In this document: positions 7,381 through 15,717 of the stretch, in pieces
Layout: each line of letters begins with the position of its first letter
Position numbering within the stretch: position 1 is the stretch's first letter
Source: CAYWBI01 sp964456445
GTDB taxonomy: Bacteria; Calditrichota; Calditrichia; Calditrichales; J004
Assembly (NCBI GenBank): GCA_964456445.1
Contig: CAYWBI010000087.1
Span: 1-15,848, forward strand
Reading direction: 5' to 3'
Length of the DNA stretch: 15,848 nt
Made by a program: the position numbers and the translations under genes
The notes under the pieces: model-generated
Told to the model about the DNA's origin: nothing
The model's database searches: none
The model's input: the letters and a program-made list of their open reading frames with translations, nothing else

Positions 7381-8955
7381 ATGCCCACTGCACATTTGCA
7401 TGAAATTGATCTTATCATTATAGGCGCGTATTTAATATTTGTTGTTTGGCTTGGTTTACATTTAGGGAAAAAACACCAAAATGCCGAAGACTATTTTCTT
7501 GCCGGGCGGAACATGACCTGGTTCTTTATCGGTATTTCCTTGTTTGCATCCAATATTTCCAGCACAACCCTTATTGGTCTTGCGGGTGACGCATACAGCA
7601 CGGGGATTTCCGTTTTTAATTATGAATGGTTTGCGGTAATCATTTTGATTTTCTTCTCGATTTTCTTCCTGCCATTCCTTTTAAAAAGCCAGGTATATAC
7701 CATGCCTGAGTATCTCGAGTTGCGCTATGATAAACGGGCAAGGGTCTATTTTTCATTGCTCACTTTGTTTTTGAATATAATTGTTGATACGGCCGGAAGT
7801 CTATATGCGGGCGGACTGCTGTTAAAATTGATTTTCCCCGAAATCCCAATATGGCAAACCATTACCATATTGGCGATCATAGCCGGTGTTTATACCATTG
7901 CAGGCGGTTTGGCGGCTGTGATTTATACGGATGCGATCCAGGCTGTTTTATTAATTATCGGCTCGGTGATCATCTCTGTCATTGCGTTTGATAAAATTGG
8001 CGGTTGGGACGCGGTGACCACCACCGTGCCCGCTCATCTGTTAAGCCTCATTCGTCCTCTGGACGATCCCGGCGTCCCCTGGTTGGGATTGCTCACCGGC
8101 CTGCCCATCCTTGGTTTTTATTTTTGGTGCACCAATCAATTTATGGTCCAACGGGTTTTAAGCGCCAAGACCGTGGAACACGGACGCTGGGGCGTACTTT
8201 TCGCGGGTTTTCTGAAACTTCCCGAACTGTTTATTATGGTCCTTCCCGGTATATTTGCCCTTATATTGTATCCGGCGCTGAAAAACCCGGACCTTGTCTA
8301 TCCAACCTTGTTGTTTAACTTGCTTCCCGTCGGGGTATTAGGGCTTGTTCTTGTAGGATTTATTGCAGCGCTGATGTCTCAAATTGATTCGACCCTTAAT
8401 TCAGCGTCAACCCTGGTTACAATGGACTTTGTCCGGATGATGAAGCCGAATTTATCCAGCAACGAATTGTTAAAGGTTGGTCGCTGGGTTACCTTTGCTT
8501 TTATGATCTTTGCAGTTCTGTGGGCGCCACAAATCGGACATTTCGGGTCGTTGTTCAAATATCTGCAAAAAGTCTTATCTTATACTGTTCCTCCCGTGGT
8601 TGCCATGTTCCTTGCAGGTATCTTCTTTAAAAAAGCAAACAGTAACGGCGCTTATGCCAGCTTGATAATAGGCGGTGTTTTGGGCGTCCTGTTTTTTGCG
8701 ACCAATGAATTTCTGCACTGGACAGACGTTCATTTTTTATATATCGCACCGATCTTGTTCGTTGTCTGTTTTCTGGTCCTGATTGTTGTCAGTTATAAAA
8801 TGCCGATGACCGTAAACACAAAACTGGTTTGGACAAAATCGTTCTACAATACCGAATCAGTAGAATTGTCCAAATTGCCATTTTATAAGAATTATCGTGT
8901 CCTATCGGTTTTACTTGGCATAATAACCATCATTCTTGTGGTTGCCTTTTGGTAA
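7381..8955 (+). CDS. SGLT-like sodium:solute symporter (SSS family), probable sugar importer
   Basis: A 524-residue inner-membrane transporter of the SLC5/SSS family with about 14 hydrophobic helices. It aligns from memory with Vibrio vSGLT along its length: ASNIS, a YEW block, YTMPEYLELRYDKR, FAGFLKL, LFKYLQK and LNSASTLVTMD. Residues matching vSGLT Asn64, Glu88, Lys294 and Gln428 (sugar contacts) are kept. Positions matching Gln69, Ser91 and Asn260 are Thr, Ala and Gly, and gate Tyr263 is Phe, so the substrate may differ from galactose or glucose. In the Na2 site the first serine is kept and the second is Gln. AGAGAG six bases before the ATG is a modest ribosome site. It heads a tight group with a kinase (34 bases on) and a phosphorylase. 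A disaccharide such as sucrose is a reasonable guess. Confidence 0.9.
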   Translation: MPTAHLHEIDLIIIGAYLIFVVWLGLHLGKKHQNAEDYFLAGRNMTWFFIGISLFASNISSTTLIGLAGDAYSTGISVFNYEWFAVIILIFFSIFFLPFLLKSQVYTMPEYLELRYDKRARVYFSLLTLFLNIIVDTAGSLYAGGLLLKLIFPEIPIWQTITILAIIAGVYTIAGGLAAVIYTDAIQAVLLIIGSVIISVIAFDKIGGWDAVTTTVPAHLLSLIRPLDDPGVPWLGLLTGLPILGFYFWCTNQFMVQRVLSAKTVEHGRWGVLFAGFLKLPELFIMVLPGIFALILYPALKNPDLVYPTLLFNLLPVGVLGLVLVGFIAALMSQIDSTLNSASTLVTMDFVRMMKPNLSSNELLKVGRWVTFAFMIFAVLWAPQIGHFGSLFKYLQKVLSYTVPPVVAMFLAGIFFKKANSNGAYASLIIGGVLGVLFFATNEFLHWTDVHFLYIAPILFVVCFLVLIVVSYKMPMTVNTKLVWTKSFYNTESVELSKLPFYKNYRVLSVLLGIITIILVVAFW

Positions 8956-8989
8956 GAAAAAGGACATTCAATACTGTTGGAAGGATGCT

Positions 8990-9640
8990 ATGAAAGGTGA
9001 TATTATTGTTGTCGGCGAACACCACCACAAAGTGGCTGCCAGGATTCTTCCGTTCTTGCTAAAAAAAATAAAAACCTTTTCCAAGCCTTATACTTTGGCC
9101 GTGGCCGGAGAATCGGGCAGCGGTAAATCCGAGACGGCAGAAGCGATAGCCGAAGAATTGCAACGGGTGGGGCTTAATGCGGCTATCCTTGCGCAGGATG
9201 ATTATTTTTACCTGCCGCCAAAATTAAATGACCAAAAAAGGCGCAATGACCCAGAGTGGTTAGGCCCGCATGTAGAGGTAAACCTGATGGGGCTGGACAA
9301 CAATCTTGATGCGGCGTTACAGGGAAAAGCCGAATTTACAAAGCCGCTCGTTGACTATGACAAAAATATTATCGGTACGGAAACAATATCGCTTAAAGAT
9401 ATCGATGTTGTCATTGCCGAGGGCACATATACATCGTTGTTGAAAAACGTGCAAACACGCATCTTCATAAATCGAAACCGGCTGGATACACTGGCCCATC
9501 GTCAAAAAAGAAACAGGGGGAACGAAGCGTTCGACCCCTTTGTCGAAAATATACTCGTTTTGGAACACATGATTATTGCCGGGCATATGCAATTGGCCGA
9601 TTTTGTGATTTCAAAAGATTATGATGTTATCTTCCGGTAA
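8990..9640 (+). CDS. Uridine-kinase-like P-loop kinase, candidate sugar kinase
   Basis: A 216-residue cytoplasmic kinase of the uridine kinase/phosphoribulokinase superfamily. Walker A GESGSGKS is at 40-47. An acidic substrate-side motif QDDYFY lies at 69-74, KPLVDY at 118-123 corresponds to the uridine kinase P-x-x-D-Y element, VVIAEGTY at 140-147 fills the Walker B/substrate strand, and a basic lid KRNRGNEAF at 173-181 follows. Automated annotation would probably say uridine kinase, but the context (sugar symporter upstream, sucrose(-phosphate) phosphorylase 24 bases downstream) argues for a sugar or sugar-derived substrate. Candidates are sucrose, giving sucrose 6F-phosphate, fructose, or glycerate, as in P-loop glycerate kinases. 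I chose the ATG at 8990 because GGAAGG lies five bases before it; the frame is open back to a TTG inside the symporter gene but without a ribosome site. Confidence 0.8.
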   Translation: MKGDIIVVGEHHHKVAARILPFLLKKIKTFSKPYTLAVAGESGSGKSETAEAIAEELQRVGLNAAILAQDDYFYLPPKLNDQKRRNDPEWLGPHVEVNLMGLDNNLDAALQGKAEFTKPLVDYDKNIIGTETISLKDIDVVIAEGTYTSLLKNVQTRIFINRNRLDTLAHRQKRNRGNEAFDPFVENILVLEHMIIAGHMQLADFVISKDYDVIFR

Positions 9641-9664
9641 AGAAGATCAGGAACAGTTTTGTAA

Positions 9665-11131
9665 ATGGCCGTTAAAAATAAAGTACAACTAATAACCTAC
9701 CCGGACAGTCTGGGCGGCGACCTCAAAGAGTTAAAGCAGGTACTGGATTTCTATCTGCCCGATGTATTTCAGGGCGGCATCCATATCCTCCCCCCTTTTG
9801 TTTCTTCCGGGGACCGCGGTTTTGCGCCAATCACCTATATGGAGATTGAGCCGCGCTTCGGGGATTGGAAAGACATTAAAGCCTTAACCGATGAATATGA
9901 TGTGATGCTTGACCTCATGGCAAATCATATATCCCGAAAATCGGTTTATTTTCAGGATTTTTTGCAACATGGTTTTGAATCGCCTTATGCCGATCTGTTT
10001 ATAACGTTGAACAAAGTTTGGCCCGGTGGCCGTATTGATAAAGATGATTTCGATAAAATATTCCTGCGCCGCCCGGAGCCTTTTTCGACCTACAAAATTA
10101 AAGCGAGCGGTGAATCTTTAAAAATATGGACAACCTTTGGCAAAACCGATCCATCGGAGCAAATTGATCTGGATATAAATTCCGAGGCCGGTAAAAAACT
10201 CTTCATCAGCTTTCTGACGCATTTTGGCAAATTTGGTATAAAGATGGTGCGCTTGGACGCTGTCGGTTTTATCGTGAAAAAAGCGGGCACAAGTTGTTTT
10301 TTTGTTGAGCCGGATATATATGGTTTTCTGTCATGGATGTCACATATTGCACGTAAAATGGATATAGAACTGCTGCCGGAAATCCATGCCCATCATTCCA
10401 TCCAGCAAAAATTGTCCGATCATGGTTATAATACCTATGATTTTGTTTTGCCTTATTTGGTGCTTGAAGCCTTCGTTTGTAATACAAGCCACAAATTGGC
10501 CGGGCATCTTGCAGCGTGTCCCAAAAATCAATTTACAATGCTGGATTGTCATGACGGCATTCCGCTTATCCCTGATCTGAACGACATTGTTGATATAGAT
10601 GACGCGCGTAAAGTGGTTGATGTTTGTTTGCGGCAGGGAGGCAACCTGAGTAAAATATTTGCCGACAGGTATAAAGGGGAAGATGGATTTGATGTGCACC
10701 AGATAAGAAGCACATATTATTCGGCCATGGGCTGTGATGACGACGCCTATCTTGCGGCCCGGGCCATCCAGTTTTTCACCCCGGGTATCCCGCAGGTTTA
10801 TTATGTTGGGCTATTGGCCGGTGAAAATGATGCGGACGCTGTTCGCATCGGGGAAGGACGGGATATTAACCGGCATAATTTTACACGGGACGAAATTGCA
10901 AGCGCATTAAAGAAAAACGTTGTAGCGCGCTTATTAAAACTGATCCGCTTCAGAAACAGCTATGATGCCTTCGATGGTGACTTTTGCGTGGAAGAACCTC
11001 AAAGAGGACACTTACAGATGGCCTGGAAAAAAGAAAAAAATGAATGCGTTCTGCGGGTCGATATTTTTAAACGAACATTTGAAATCACTTTTATGGATGC
11101 CCATCGCAAGCAGAAAAAACTTCGGATTTAA
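9665..11131 (+). CDS. GH13_18 phosphorylase, probably sucrose 6F-phosphate phosphorylase
   Basis: A 488-residue cytoplasmic retaining glycoside phosphorylase of the sucrose phosphorylase subfamily; length is normal. The start KNKVQLITYPDSLGG is the family signature. Catalytic residues are nucleophile Asp198 (VRLDAVG), acid/base Glu239 (LLPEIHAHH) and transition-state stabiliser Asp297 (MLDCHDGIP). Acceptor-site positions differ from Bifidobacterium sucrose phosphorylase: Tyr132 is Phe133 here, Pro134 is Arg135, and Tyr344 is His345 (GFDVHQ). Arg at 134 and His at 344 are, as I recall, the phosphate-binding pair of Thermoanaerobacterium sucrose 6F-phosphate phosphorylase, and FLRR and KTDPSEQIDLD also match that enzyme. 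The predicted reaction is sucrose 6F-phosphate + Pi to glucose 1-phosphate + fructose 6-phosphate. The kinase just upstream could supply the substrate. Plain sucrose phosphorylase (gtfA-type) activity is the alternative. Confidence 0.9.
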   Translation: MAVKNKVQLITYPDSLGGDLKELKQVLDFYLPDVFQGGIHILPPFVSSGDRGFAPITYMEIEPRFGDWKDIKALTDEYDVMLDLMANHISRKSVYFQDFLQHGFESPYADLFITLNKVWPGGRIDKDDFDKIFLRRPEPFSTYKIKASGESLKIWTTFGKTDPSEQIDLDINSEAGKKLFISFLTHFGKFGIKMVRLDAVGFIVKKAGTSCFFVEPDIYGFLSWMSHIARKMDIELLPEIHAHHSIQQKLSDHGYNTYDFVLPYLVLEAFVCNTSHKLAGHLAACPKNQFTMLDCHDGIPLIPDLNDIVDIDDARKVVDVCLRQGGNLSKIFADRYKGEDGFDVHQIRSTYYSAMGCDDDAYLAARAIQFFTPGIPQVYYVGLLAGENDADAVRIGEGRDINRHNFTRDEIASALKKNVVARLLKLIRFRNSYDAFDGDFCVEEPQRGHLQMAWKKEKNECVLRVDIFKRTFEITFMDAHRKQKKLRI

Positions 11132-11223
11132 GTTTGATCTGTCTCTTCCCTTATACCCCCCGATTGGTTTAATATAAAGGCTATTTCCCGTAATTGTCCG
11201 TTTACCGACCGAAAACGGCTATT

Positions 11224-13743
11224 CTACTTTATCAGCAGGAATTTTCGGACCGCCTGCCCATCCGCGCTTTTCAGACGGTAGTAGTAAATGCCGCTGGCCA
11301 AATGGAAACGTGCGGCGTCGAGGCGGTAACGGTGCCTGCCAGCATTTTCCGTTCTGTCCCATAAACGGCGTATCTCCCGGCCGCCGGCATTGAACAGGGT
11401 CAATTGAACCCTCCCACGATGGGCAAGAGTGTAGCGGATGGTGGTAAGCGGGTTAAAGGGATTGGGGCAATTCTGTTCCAGCTCAAAACGGGCCGGGGCC
11501 GTGGGACTGAAATAAATCCGCCTGGCTTCGTGCGTGGTCCTTTTGCCGTTGATCGCCACATCGATCAGCCGATAGCTATAAAAGCCCGGCGCATACAGGG
11601 TGGAATCCAGAAAAGTATAGCCGGCCCCGGCGCTGTTGCCCCTCGCATAGAGCGGATGTGGGTTGATCTTTCGATAGGCCCCGCTTTCCCGACGCCGTTC
11701 GATATCAAACCAGGCGTTGTCGGTTTCGGAAGCGGTCTGCCAGTTTAACCTTACCGCCCCTTCCGCGGGCGTTGCCGTAAAAGAGGTCACTTCCACCGCC
11801 AAAGAGATATCTTCCCCGGCCTTGGCCCAAATACTGTAACTGCGCGGCCCGGCATAAACAAACACCCGGCCATCGGCGGCGATTGTTTCCTGCCCGCTGT
11901 TATTGCCGGTGTAATCCTGCAAGGTTGTGGCGCCGATACTGTTTTGCACCGTTACCCAGGCGCCAAGCGCCTCCGTGGGATGGGTGTTGACCACCAGGAT
12001 CGAGCCACCACTGGAGCCTGCCGCGCCGCCCTCCCGCTCGGTGATATACAGACGCGTTTCGGCCCCCGAATAGTCCGCGCCATAGCGATCGGATGCCGCT
12101 TTATACACCGGGCCGCCGATTTCACTGAGTTTGTGAAAGGCGCCGGAGACAAAGGCGTTCCGGATTTCCAGCAGGTTATCAATTTGCGGCTTTAGCCCGC
12201 TCATGGTAAAAAATTGCGTGCTGTCGGAACTGTACCAGGTACCACCGTAGTAATCAGGCCAGAATATAGTGGACGTGCCCGGATTGGTCATCACCACGGC
12301 ATAGGCCAGGATCAGGTCATTGATGATCGGGTCATGCGCGGAGGTATAGGGCCGCCAGACATCATGATTGTTGACAAAGGTGGTGATGGACGGTCCGTCG
12401 AGGCCGTTATTGTACAAACCGGCGCCGTGCAGGTTACGCACGTCATAATTGGGGTCGTCGCAGATGCTTTGCAGGGCATAACGAAGCGGGAAGTCGAAAG
12501 CGGTCATGGTTTTATTGCCTGTCAGATTGGTGTTGACGGTGTTCACCCAATAGGCGATGGAGGCGGCGTCGGTCCAGTCCTCGGCTACGCCATAGCGGTT
12601 TTGCATGGCCGGTTGGTTCATCCAGTCGGCAACAAAATAAGGGTCCATGCCCTTGGCCACATCAAAACGGTAACCGTCAAAGCCCAGTGTATTGGTCAGC
12701 CAACTGCCCCAGGCCTTAAGGCTGTCGCCGGTATTGCCGGAGTAATAGCAAAGGTCCTGGCCAAACACGGGGTCATGGTAATCGGGCAGGATGTCGTTAT
12801 GCGTGGGATTGGGATGATAGTTGATCGCGGATTTCGGGAAGCGTCCGCTGGCGGGCGTCATGGCTGTCCAGGTATGGATTTTCATGCTGTCCGTGACGTT
12901 ATCACCATTGGAATTGTACAGCTCGAACATCTTAAAATCACGGTCGCCCCCGGCGTCGCTGGACCAAAGCTTAAGCTCCATATAGCCGCCGTTATGCACA
13001 ATGTTGTATTCATCCACATCGCCCACGCTGGCAATGTTTCCTTCCATTACCCGTCCCGGCAAATCAATATAATAGGAATCGAAGGGGCCGGAATCGCCGT
13101 CGCCGATATTCCATTCGTACCAATGGGGCTGGCCGTCCGCATTTTGCCCGCCCGCGTCTGTGAACCACGGCCGAAGGGAATAATAACCGACCCGGTCGTC
13201 CTGGGCCGTTTCCGAAAAGTCATTTGCCCCGGCCCTGATTTTTAGGTAATAGGTTTCCGCCGGGGCGTTGTTCCACACGTACATATAATTGCCGTAGGGA
13301 TAAAGCGGATAGCGGTCGGCCATGACATAATCATGTACATAGGAATTGAGTTCCAGGCTTCCGCCCAGCGTGTGGTTCATCACGATATCACAGATCACCT
13401 CCACGCCGAGGTTATGATAGGCAGCAAGGGCCGATTCCAGTTGGGCGCGGCTGCCAAAGCGCGTATCCACCGATCCGTATTGGTCAAATTCACCGGCGTC
13501 GAAATGATCGGCGATACCGTAGCCCATGTCGTAACCGCCACTGGCGCCTTTAAAGGGCGGCGGAAACCACACCTTGCTTACGCCGTGGGTTGCCAGGTCG
13601 GTGGCTTTTACGCTTAGGGAGTCCCACCACACACTGCCACTGGGCACATCCCAGTAAAAGGCCTGGAACAGGGTGGGGTCCTGCGAGCGGAGAGCGCCGG
13701 AAAGGGTACAAAAAGAAGCGATAAATATAAGTGTTTTTTTCAT
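11224..13743 (-). CDS. Secreted GH13 alpha-amylase with type IX/FlgD-like C-terminal tail
   Basis: An 839-residue secreted alpha-amylase. A signal peptide (MKKTLIFIASFCTLSGALRSQ) leads into a GH13 barrel: region I DIVMNH at 119-124, nucleophile Asp361 (GYRFDVAKG), acid/base Glu388 (GVAEDW) and stabiliser Asp461 (FVNNHD). The stretch between regions I and II is about 235 residues, far longer than a usual B domain, and includes a beta-rich Asp/Gly-rich part (about 215-290). Domain C is followed by a fibronectin-like module (about 651-747) and a C-terminal sorting-type domain (752-839; QNCPNPFNPLTTIRY, then SGIYYYRL). It should hydrolyse alpha-1,4-glucans outside the cell. The ATG at 13743 is preferred over the upstream ATG at 13773 because it starts the signal peptide; neither has a clear ribosome site. 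The gene is visibly richer in G and C than its neighbours. It is convergent with the phosphorylase operon, so it is a separate transcription unit. Confidence 0.93.
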   Translation of the reverse strand: MKKTLIFIASFCTLSGALRSQDPTLFQAFYWDVPSGSVWWDSLSVKATDLATHGVSKVWFPPPFKGASGGYDMGYGIADHFDAGEFDQYGSVDTRFGSRAQLESALAAYHNLGVEVICDIVMNHTLGGSLELNSYVHDYVMADRYPLYPYGNYMYVWNNAPAETYYLKIRAGANDFSETAQDDRVGYYSLRPWFTDAGGQNADGQPHWYEWNIGDGDSGPFDSYYIDLPGRVMEGNIASVGDVDEYNIVHNGGYMELKLWSSDAGGDRDFKMFELYNSNGDNVTDSMKIHTWTAMTPASGRFPKSAINYHPNPTHNDILPDYHDPVFGQDLCYYSGNTGDSLKAWGSWLTNTLGFDGYRFDVAKGMDPYFVADWMNQPAMQNRYGVAEDWTDAASIAYWVNTVNTNLTGNKTMTAFDFPLRYALQSICDDPNYDVRNLHGAGLYNNGLDGPSITTFVNNHDVWRPYTSAHDPIINDLILAYAVVMTNPGTSTIFWPDYYGGTWYSSDSTQFFTMSGLKPQIDNLLEIRNAFVSGAFHKLSEIGGPVYKAASDRYGADYSGAETRLYITEREGGAAGSSGGSILVVNTHPTEALGAWVTVQNSIGATTLQDYTGNNSGQETIAADGRVFVYAGPRSYSIWAKAGEDISLAVEVTSFTATPAEGAVRLNWQTASETDNAWFDIERRRESGAYRKINPHPLYARGNSAGAGYTFLDSTLYAPGFYSYRLIDVAINGKRTTHEARRIYFSPTAPARFELEQNCPNPFNPLTTIRYTLAHRGRVQLTLFNAGGREIRRLWDRTENAGRHRYRLDAARFHLASGIYYYRLKSADGQAVRKFLLIK

Positions 13744-13889
13744 GAATGAAATAGGGCTTGAAAAAGAGCGCATTGTTTGTTCATGCTGCTTAACATGGTT
13801 TAAAATATAAGAAAATCAGGGATAGGGGAAAAGCCGTATCGTCACAGATAAAGCGCCATATTTCCTGAGTTTGCATTGTGCGGAACGAT

Positions 13890-13918
13890 TTGACGTATCT
13901 TATTTCCATGTTTATAAA
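13890..13918 (+). promoter_or_regulatory. Sigma-70-type promoter for the AbgT transporter
   Basis: TTGACG (13890-13895) and TATAAA (13913-13918) are separated by exactly 17 bp, close to the housekeeping consensus. The start would be near 13925, giving a leader of about 175 bases before the ATG at 14100. It lies in the 356-base divergent region between the amylase and the transporter. No equally good promoter was seen for the amylase on the opposite strand. Confidence 0.6.
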
Positions 13919-13934
13919 AAACAGCGGGTATGTG

Positions 13935-13978
13935 CGCTAAAGGCATGCTGGGAAATCAGCGGCCTCAGAAGATTAGCG
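13935..13978 (+). promoter_or_regulatory. Foldable 5' leader element upstream of the AbgT gene
   Basis: Three nested complementary segments can form one long bulged hairpin: CGCTAA (13935-13940) with TTAGCG (13973-13978), AGGC (13941-13944) with GCCT (13962-13965), and GCTG (13947-13950) with CAGC (13957-13960), capped by GGAAAT. It would begin about ten bases into the predicted transcript. I do not recognise it as a known riboswitch class. With such short stems chance is possible. Confidence 0.35.
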
Positions 13979-14099
13979 GTTGTTCTTTATCAAAACGCGG
14001 GGCAAATCGCATAATTGAATACATAAATATTGAATGTTTGACCGTCAGTGCCTATCTTTATTTGCCAACTCTGACCATATTAAAAATTTTGGAGAAACA

Positions 14100-15623
14100 A
14101 TGTCTGTACGAAAGAAAAATTATATTGACCGGTTTTTGTCCCTGGTGGAAAAAGTAGGTAATGCCTTGCCGCACCCGGCGACCCTGTTCTTTCTGTTTGC
14201 CGTTGGGGTCATCATCCTCTCCGGTATTGCCAGCCTCTTTGATTTACAAGTTGTTCATCCCGGGACCAAGGAGATTATCCGTCCGGTAAACTTAATGTCG
14301 GTTCATGGATTACATCTGATCCTGCAAAAGATGGTCACAAATTTTACGGGATTTGCCCCGTTAGGCACGGTGCTGGTGGCCATGTTGGGCATCGGGATTG
14401 CCGAGAGCAGCGGATTGATTGCGGCGGCCCTGCGGCTGTTGGTTGTTTCCGCGCCAAAACGTTTATTGACCTTTGTCATTGTTCTGGCCGGCATCCTATC
14501 CAACACGGCCAGCGAAGTGGGCTATGTATTGCTTGTCCCCCTGGGCGCAATCATATTTTTGGCTCTGGGCCGTCATCCCATCGCGGGGATGGCCGCGGCC
14601 TTTGCAGGTGTTTCCGGCGGGTACAGCGCCAACCTTTTACTTGGAACGATCGATCCCTTGCTGGCCGGTCTTTCCGAAGAAGCCGCGCGTATCATCGATC
14701 CGGCCTATTTGGTAAACCCCGCTGCAAATTACTACTTTATGGCGGCGTCCACATTTTTTATTGCTGCCGGTGGTACCTGGGTTACAGAAAAGATTGTTGT
14801 GCCGCGGCTCGGCGTCTATAAAGGTGATGAAAAACCTGAAGAAATCCGTAAACTTACCTCTGAAGAAAAACGCGGTCTGCTTTATGCAGCCATCGCCTCG
14901 CTGGTTTTTATTGTCTTTCTGCTTTGGGGCGTTATACCGGACAGCGGCTATCTGCGCAACCCGGAGACAGGGGGCATCCTGCATTCGCCGTTTATGAAGG
15001 GCATTGTGGCCTTTATATTTATCTCCGCCGCGCTATCGGGCATTGCTTATGGCATCGGTTCGGGCAGCTACAAAAGCGACAACGATGTTATGAACGGCAT
15101 GGGCAAATCCATGGAAACCTTAGGGATTTATATTGTGCTTGTATTTTTTGCGGCTCAATTTGTGGCCTATTTTAAGTGGACCAACCTGGGGTTGATCATA
15201 GCGATTGAAGGCGCCACACTGTTAAAATCATCCGGGCTTGGCGATATCGCCCTGATGCTGACCTTTATTTTTCTTTCGGGGGTTATAAATATGTTTATGG
15301 GCAGCGCATCCGCAAAATGGGCCATCATGGCGCCGGTGTTTATACCCATGTTTATGTTGCTTGGCTATAGCCCGGAACTGGTTCAGGCCACATACCGGAT
15401 TGGCGATAGCGTAACAAATATCATTTCACCGATGATGAGTTATTTTGCATTGATCGTGGCCTTTATGGCCCGCTATGATAAAAAAGCCGGTATTGGCACG
15501 GTGATATCGACCATGCTGCCCTATACGCTGGTCTTCACCATAATCTGGTCGCTGTTGTTGATCGTTTGGCTGTTGATCGGTATTCCAGTTGGGCCGGATG
15601 CGCCGTTGTATTTGAATCACTGA
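14100..15623 (+). CDS. AbgT-family transporter (p-aminobenzoyl-glutamate/antimetabolite type)
   Basis: A 507-residue inner-membrane protein of the AbgT family (TC 2.A.68), with roughly nine to eleven hydrophobic helices and two re-entrant hairpins. Family blocks include LPHPATLFFLFA near the N-terminus, NTASEVGYVLLVPLGA, GYSANLLLGTIDPLLAG, INMFMGSASAKWAIMAPVF and LGYSPELVQATYRIGDSVTNIISP. Ser404, Trp407, Pro425 and Asp436 have the same spacing as the functional MtrF residues Ser417, Trp420, Pro438 and Asp449 (recalled). Characterised members take up p-aminobenzoyl-glutamate or export sulfonamides. The ATG at 14100 has GGAG five bases upstream and is preferred to the open frame from 14034. No abgA/abgB hydrolase genes lie in the window. 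A long leader with a good promoter precedes it. Confidence 0.93.
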   Translation: MSVRKKNYIDRFLSLVEKVGNALPHPATLFFLFAVGVIILSGIASLFDLQVVHPGTKEIIRPVNLMSVHGLHLILQKMVTNFTGFAPLGTVLVAMLGIGIAESSGLIAAALRLLVVSAPKRLLTFVIVLAGILSNTASEVGYVLLVPLGAIIFLALGRHPIAGMAAAFAGVSGGYSANLLLGTIDPLLAGLSEEAARIIDPAYLVNPAANYYFMAASTFFIAAGGTWVTEKIVVPRLGVYKGDEKPEEIRKLTSEEKRGLLYAAIASLVFIVFLLWGVIPDSGYLRNPETGGILHSPFMKGIVAFIFISAALSGIAYGIGSGSYKSDNDVMNGMGKSMETLGIYIVLVFFAAQFVAYFKWTNLGLIIAIEGATLLKSSGLGDIALMLTFIFLSGVINMFMGSASAKWAIMAPVFIPMFMLLGYSPELVQATYRIGDSVTNIISPMMSYFALIVAFMARYDKKAGIGTVISTMLPYTLVFTIIWSLLLIVWLLIGIPVGPDAPLYLNH

Positions 15624-15681
15624 TGAATGATTATCTTAAAGAATTACTATGCTTCATATTTTTCAATAAGTGCGTAGCATG

Positions 15682-15717
15682 GGCCGGTGCAGGGTAAAAT
15701 CTGCGCCGGCCTATCTT
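15682..15717 (+). terminator. Probable transcription terminator after the AbgT gene
   Basis: An 11-bp stem, GGCCGGTGCAG (15682-15692) with CTGCGCCGGCC (15701-15711), has one G-U pair and an eight-base loop. It lies about 60 bases after the transporter stop codon. The following bases (TATCTT) are only moderately T-rich, so termination may be partial. Nothing else coding could be recognised in 15624-15848. Confidence 0.55.

Noticed and set aside
8936..8989. Upstream extension of the P-loop kinase into the symporter gene
   Set aside because: The first codon is TTG without a ribosome site, while GGAAGG precedes the ATG at 8990 at good spacing.
11198..11218. Small hairpin CCGTTT/AAACGG in the convergent gap between phosphorylase and amylase
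   Set aside because: Only six base pairs with no T-tract on either strand; too weak to call a terminator.
12214..13245. A 343-codon open frame on the plus strand opposite the amylase
   Set aside because: It is antisense to a certain amylase gene. Its Val/Gly/Ile/His-rich composition without domains is typical of a frame mirrored from a GC-rich gene.
13930..14157. Open frame MCAKGMLGN... as a leader gene before AbgT
   Set aside because: It runs into the transporter gene in another frame, has no ribosome site and no recognisable domain.
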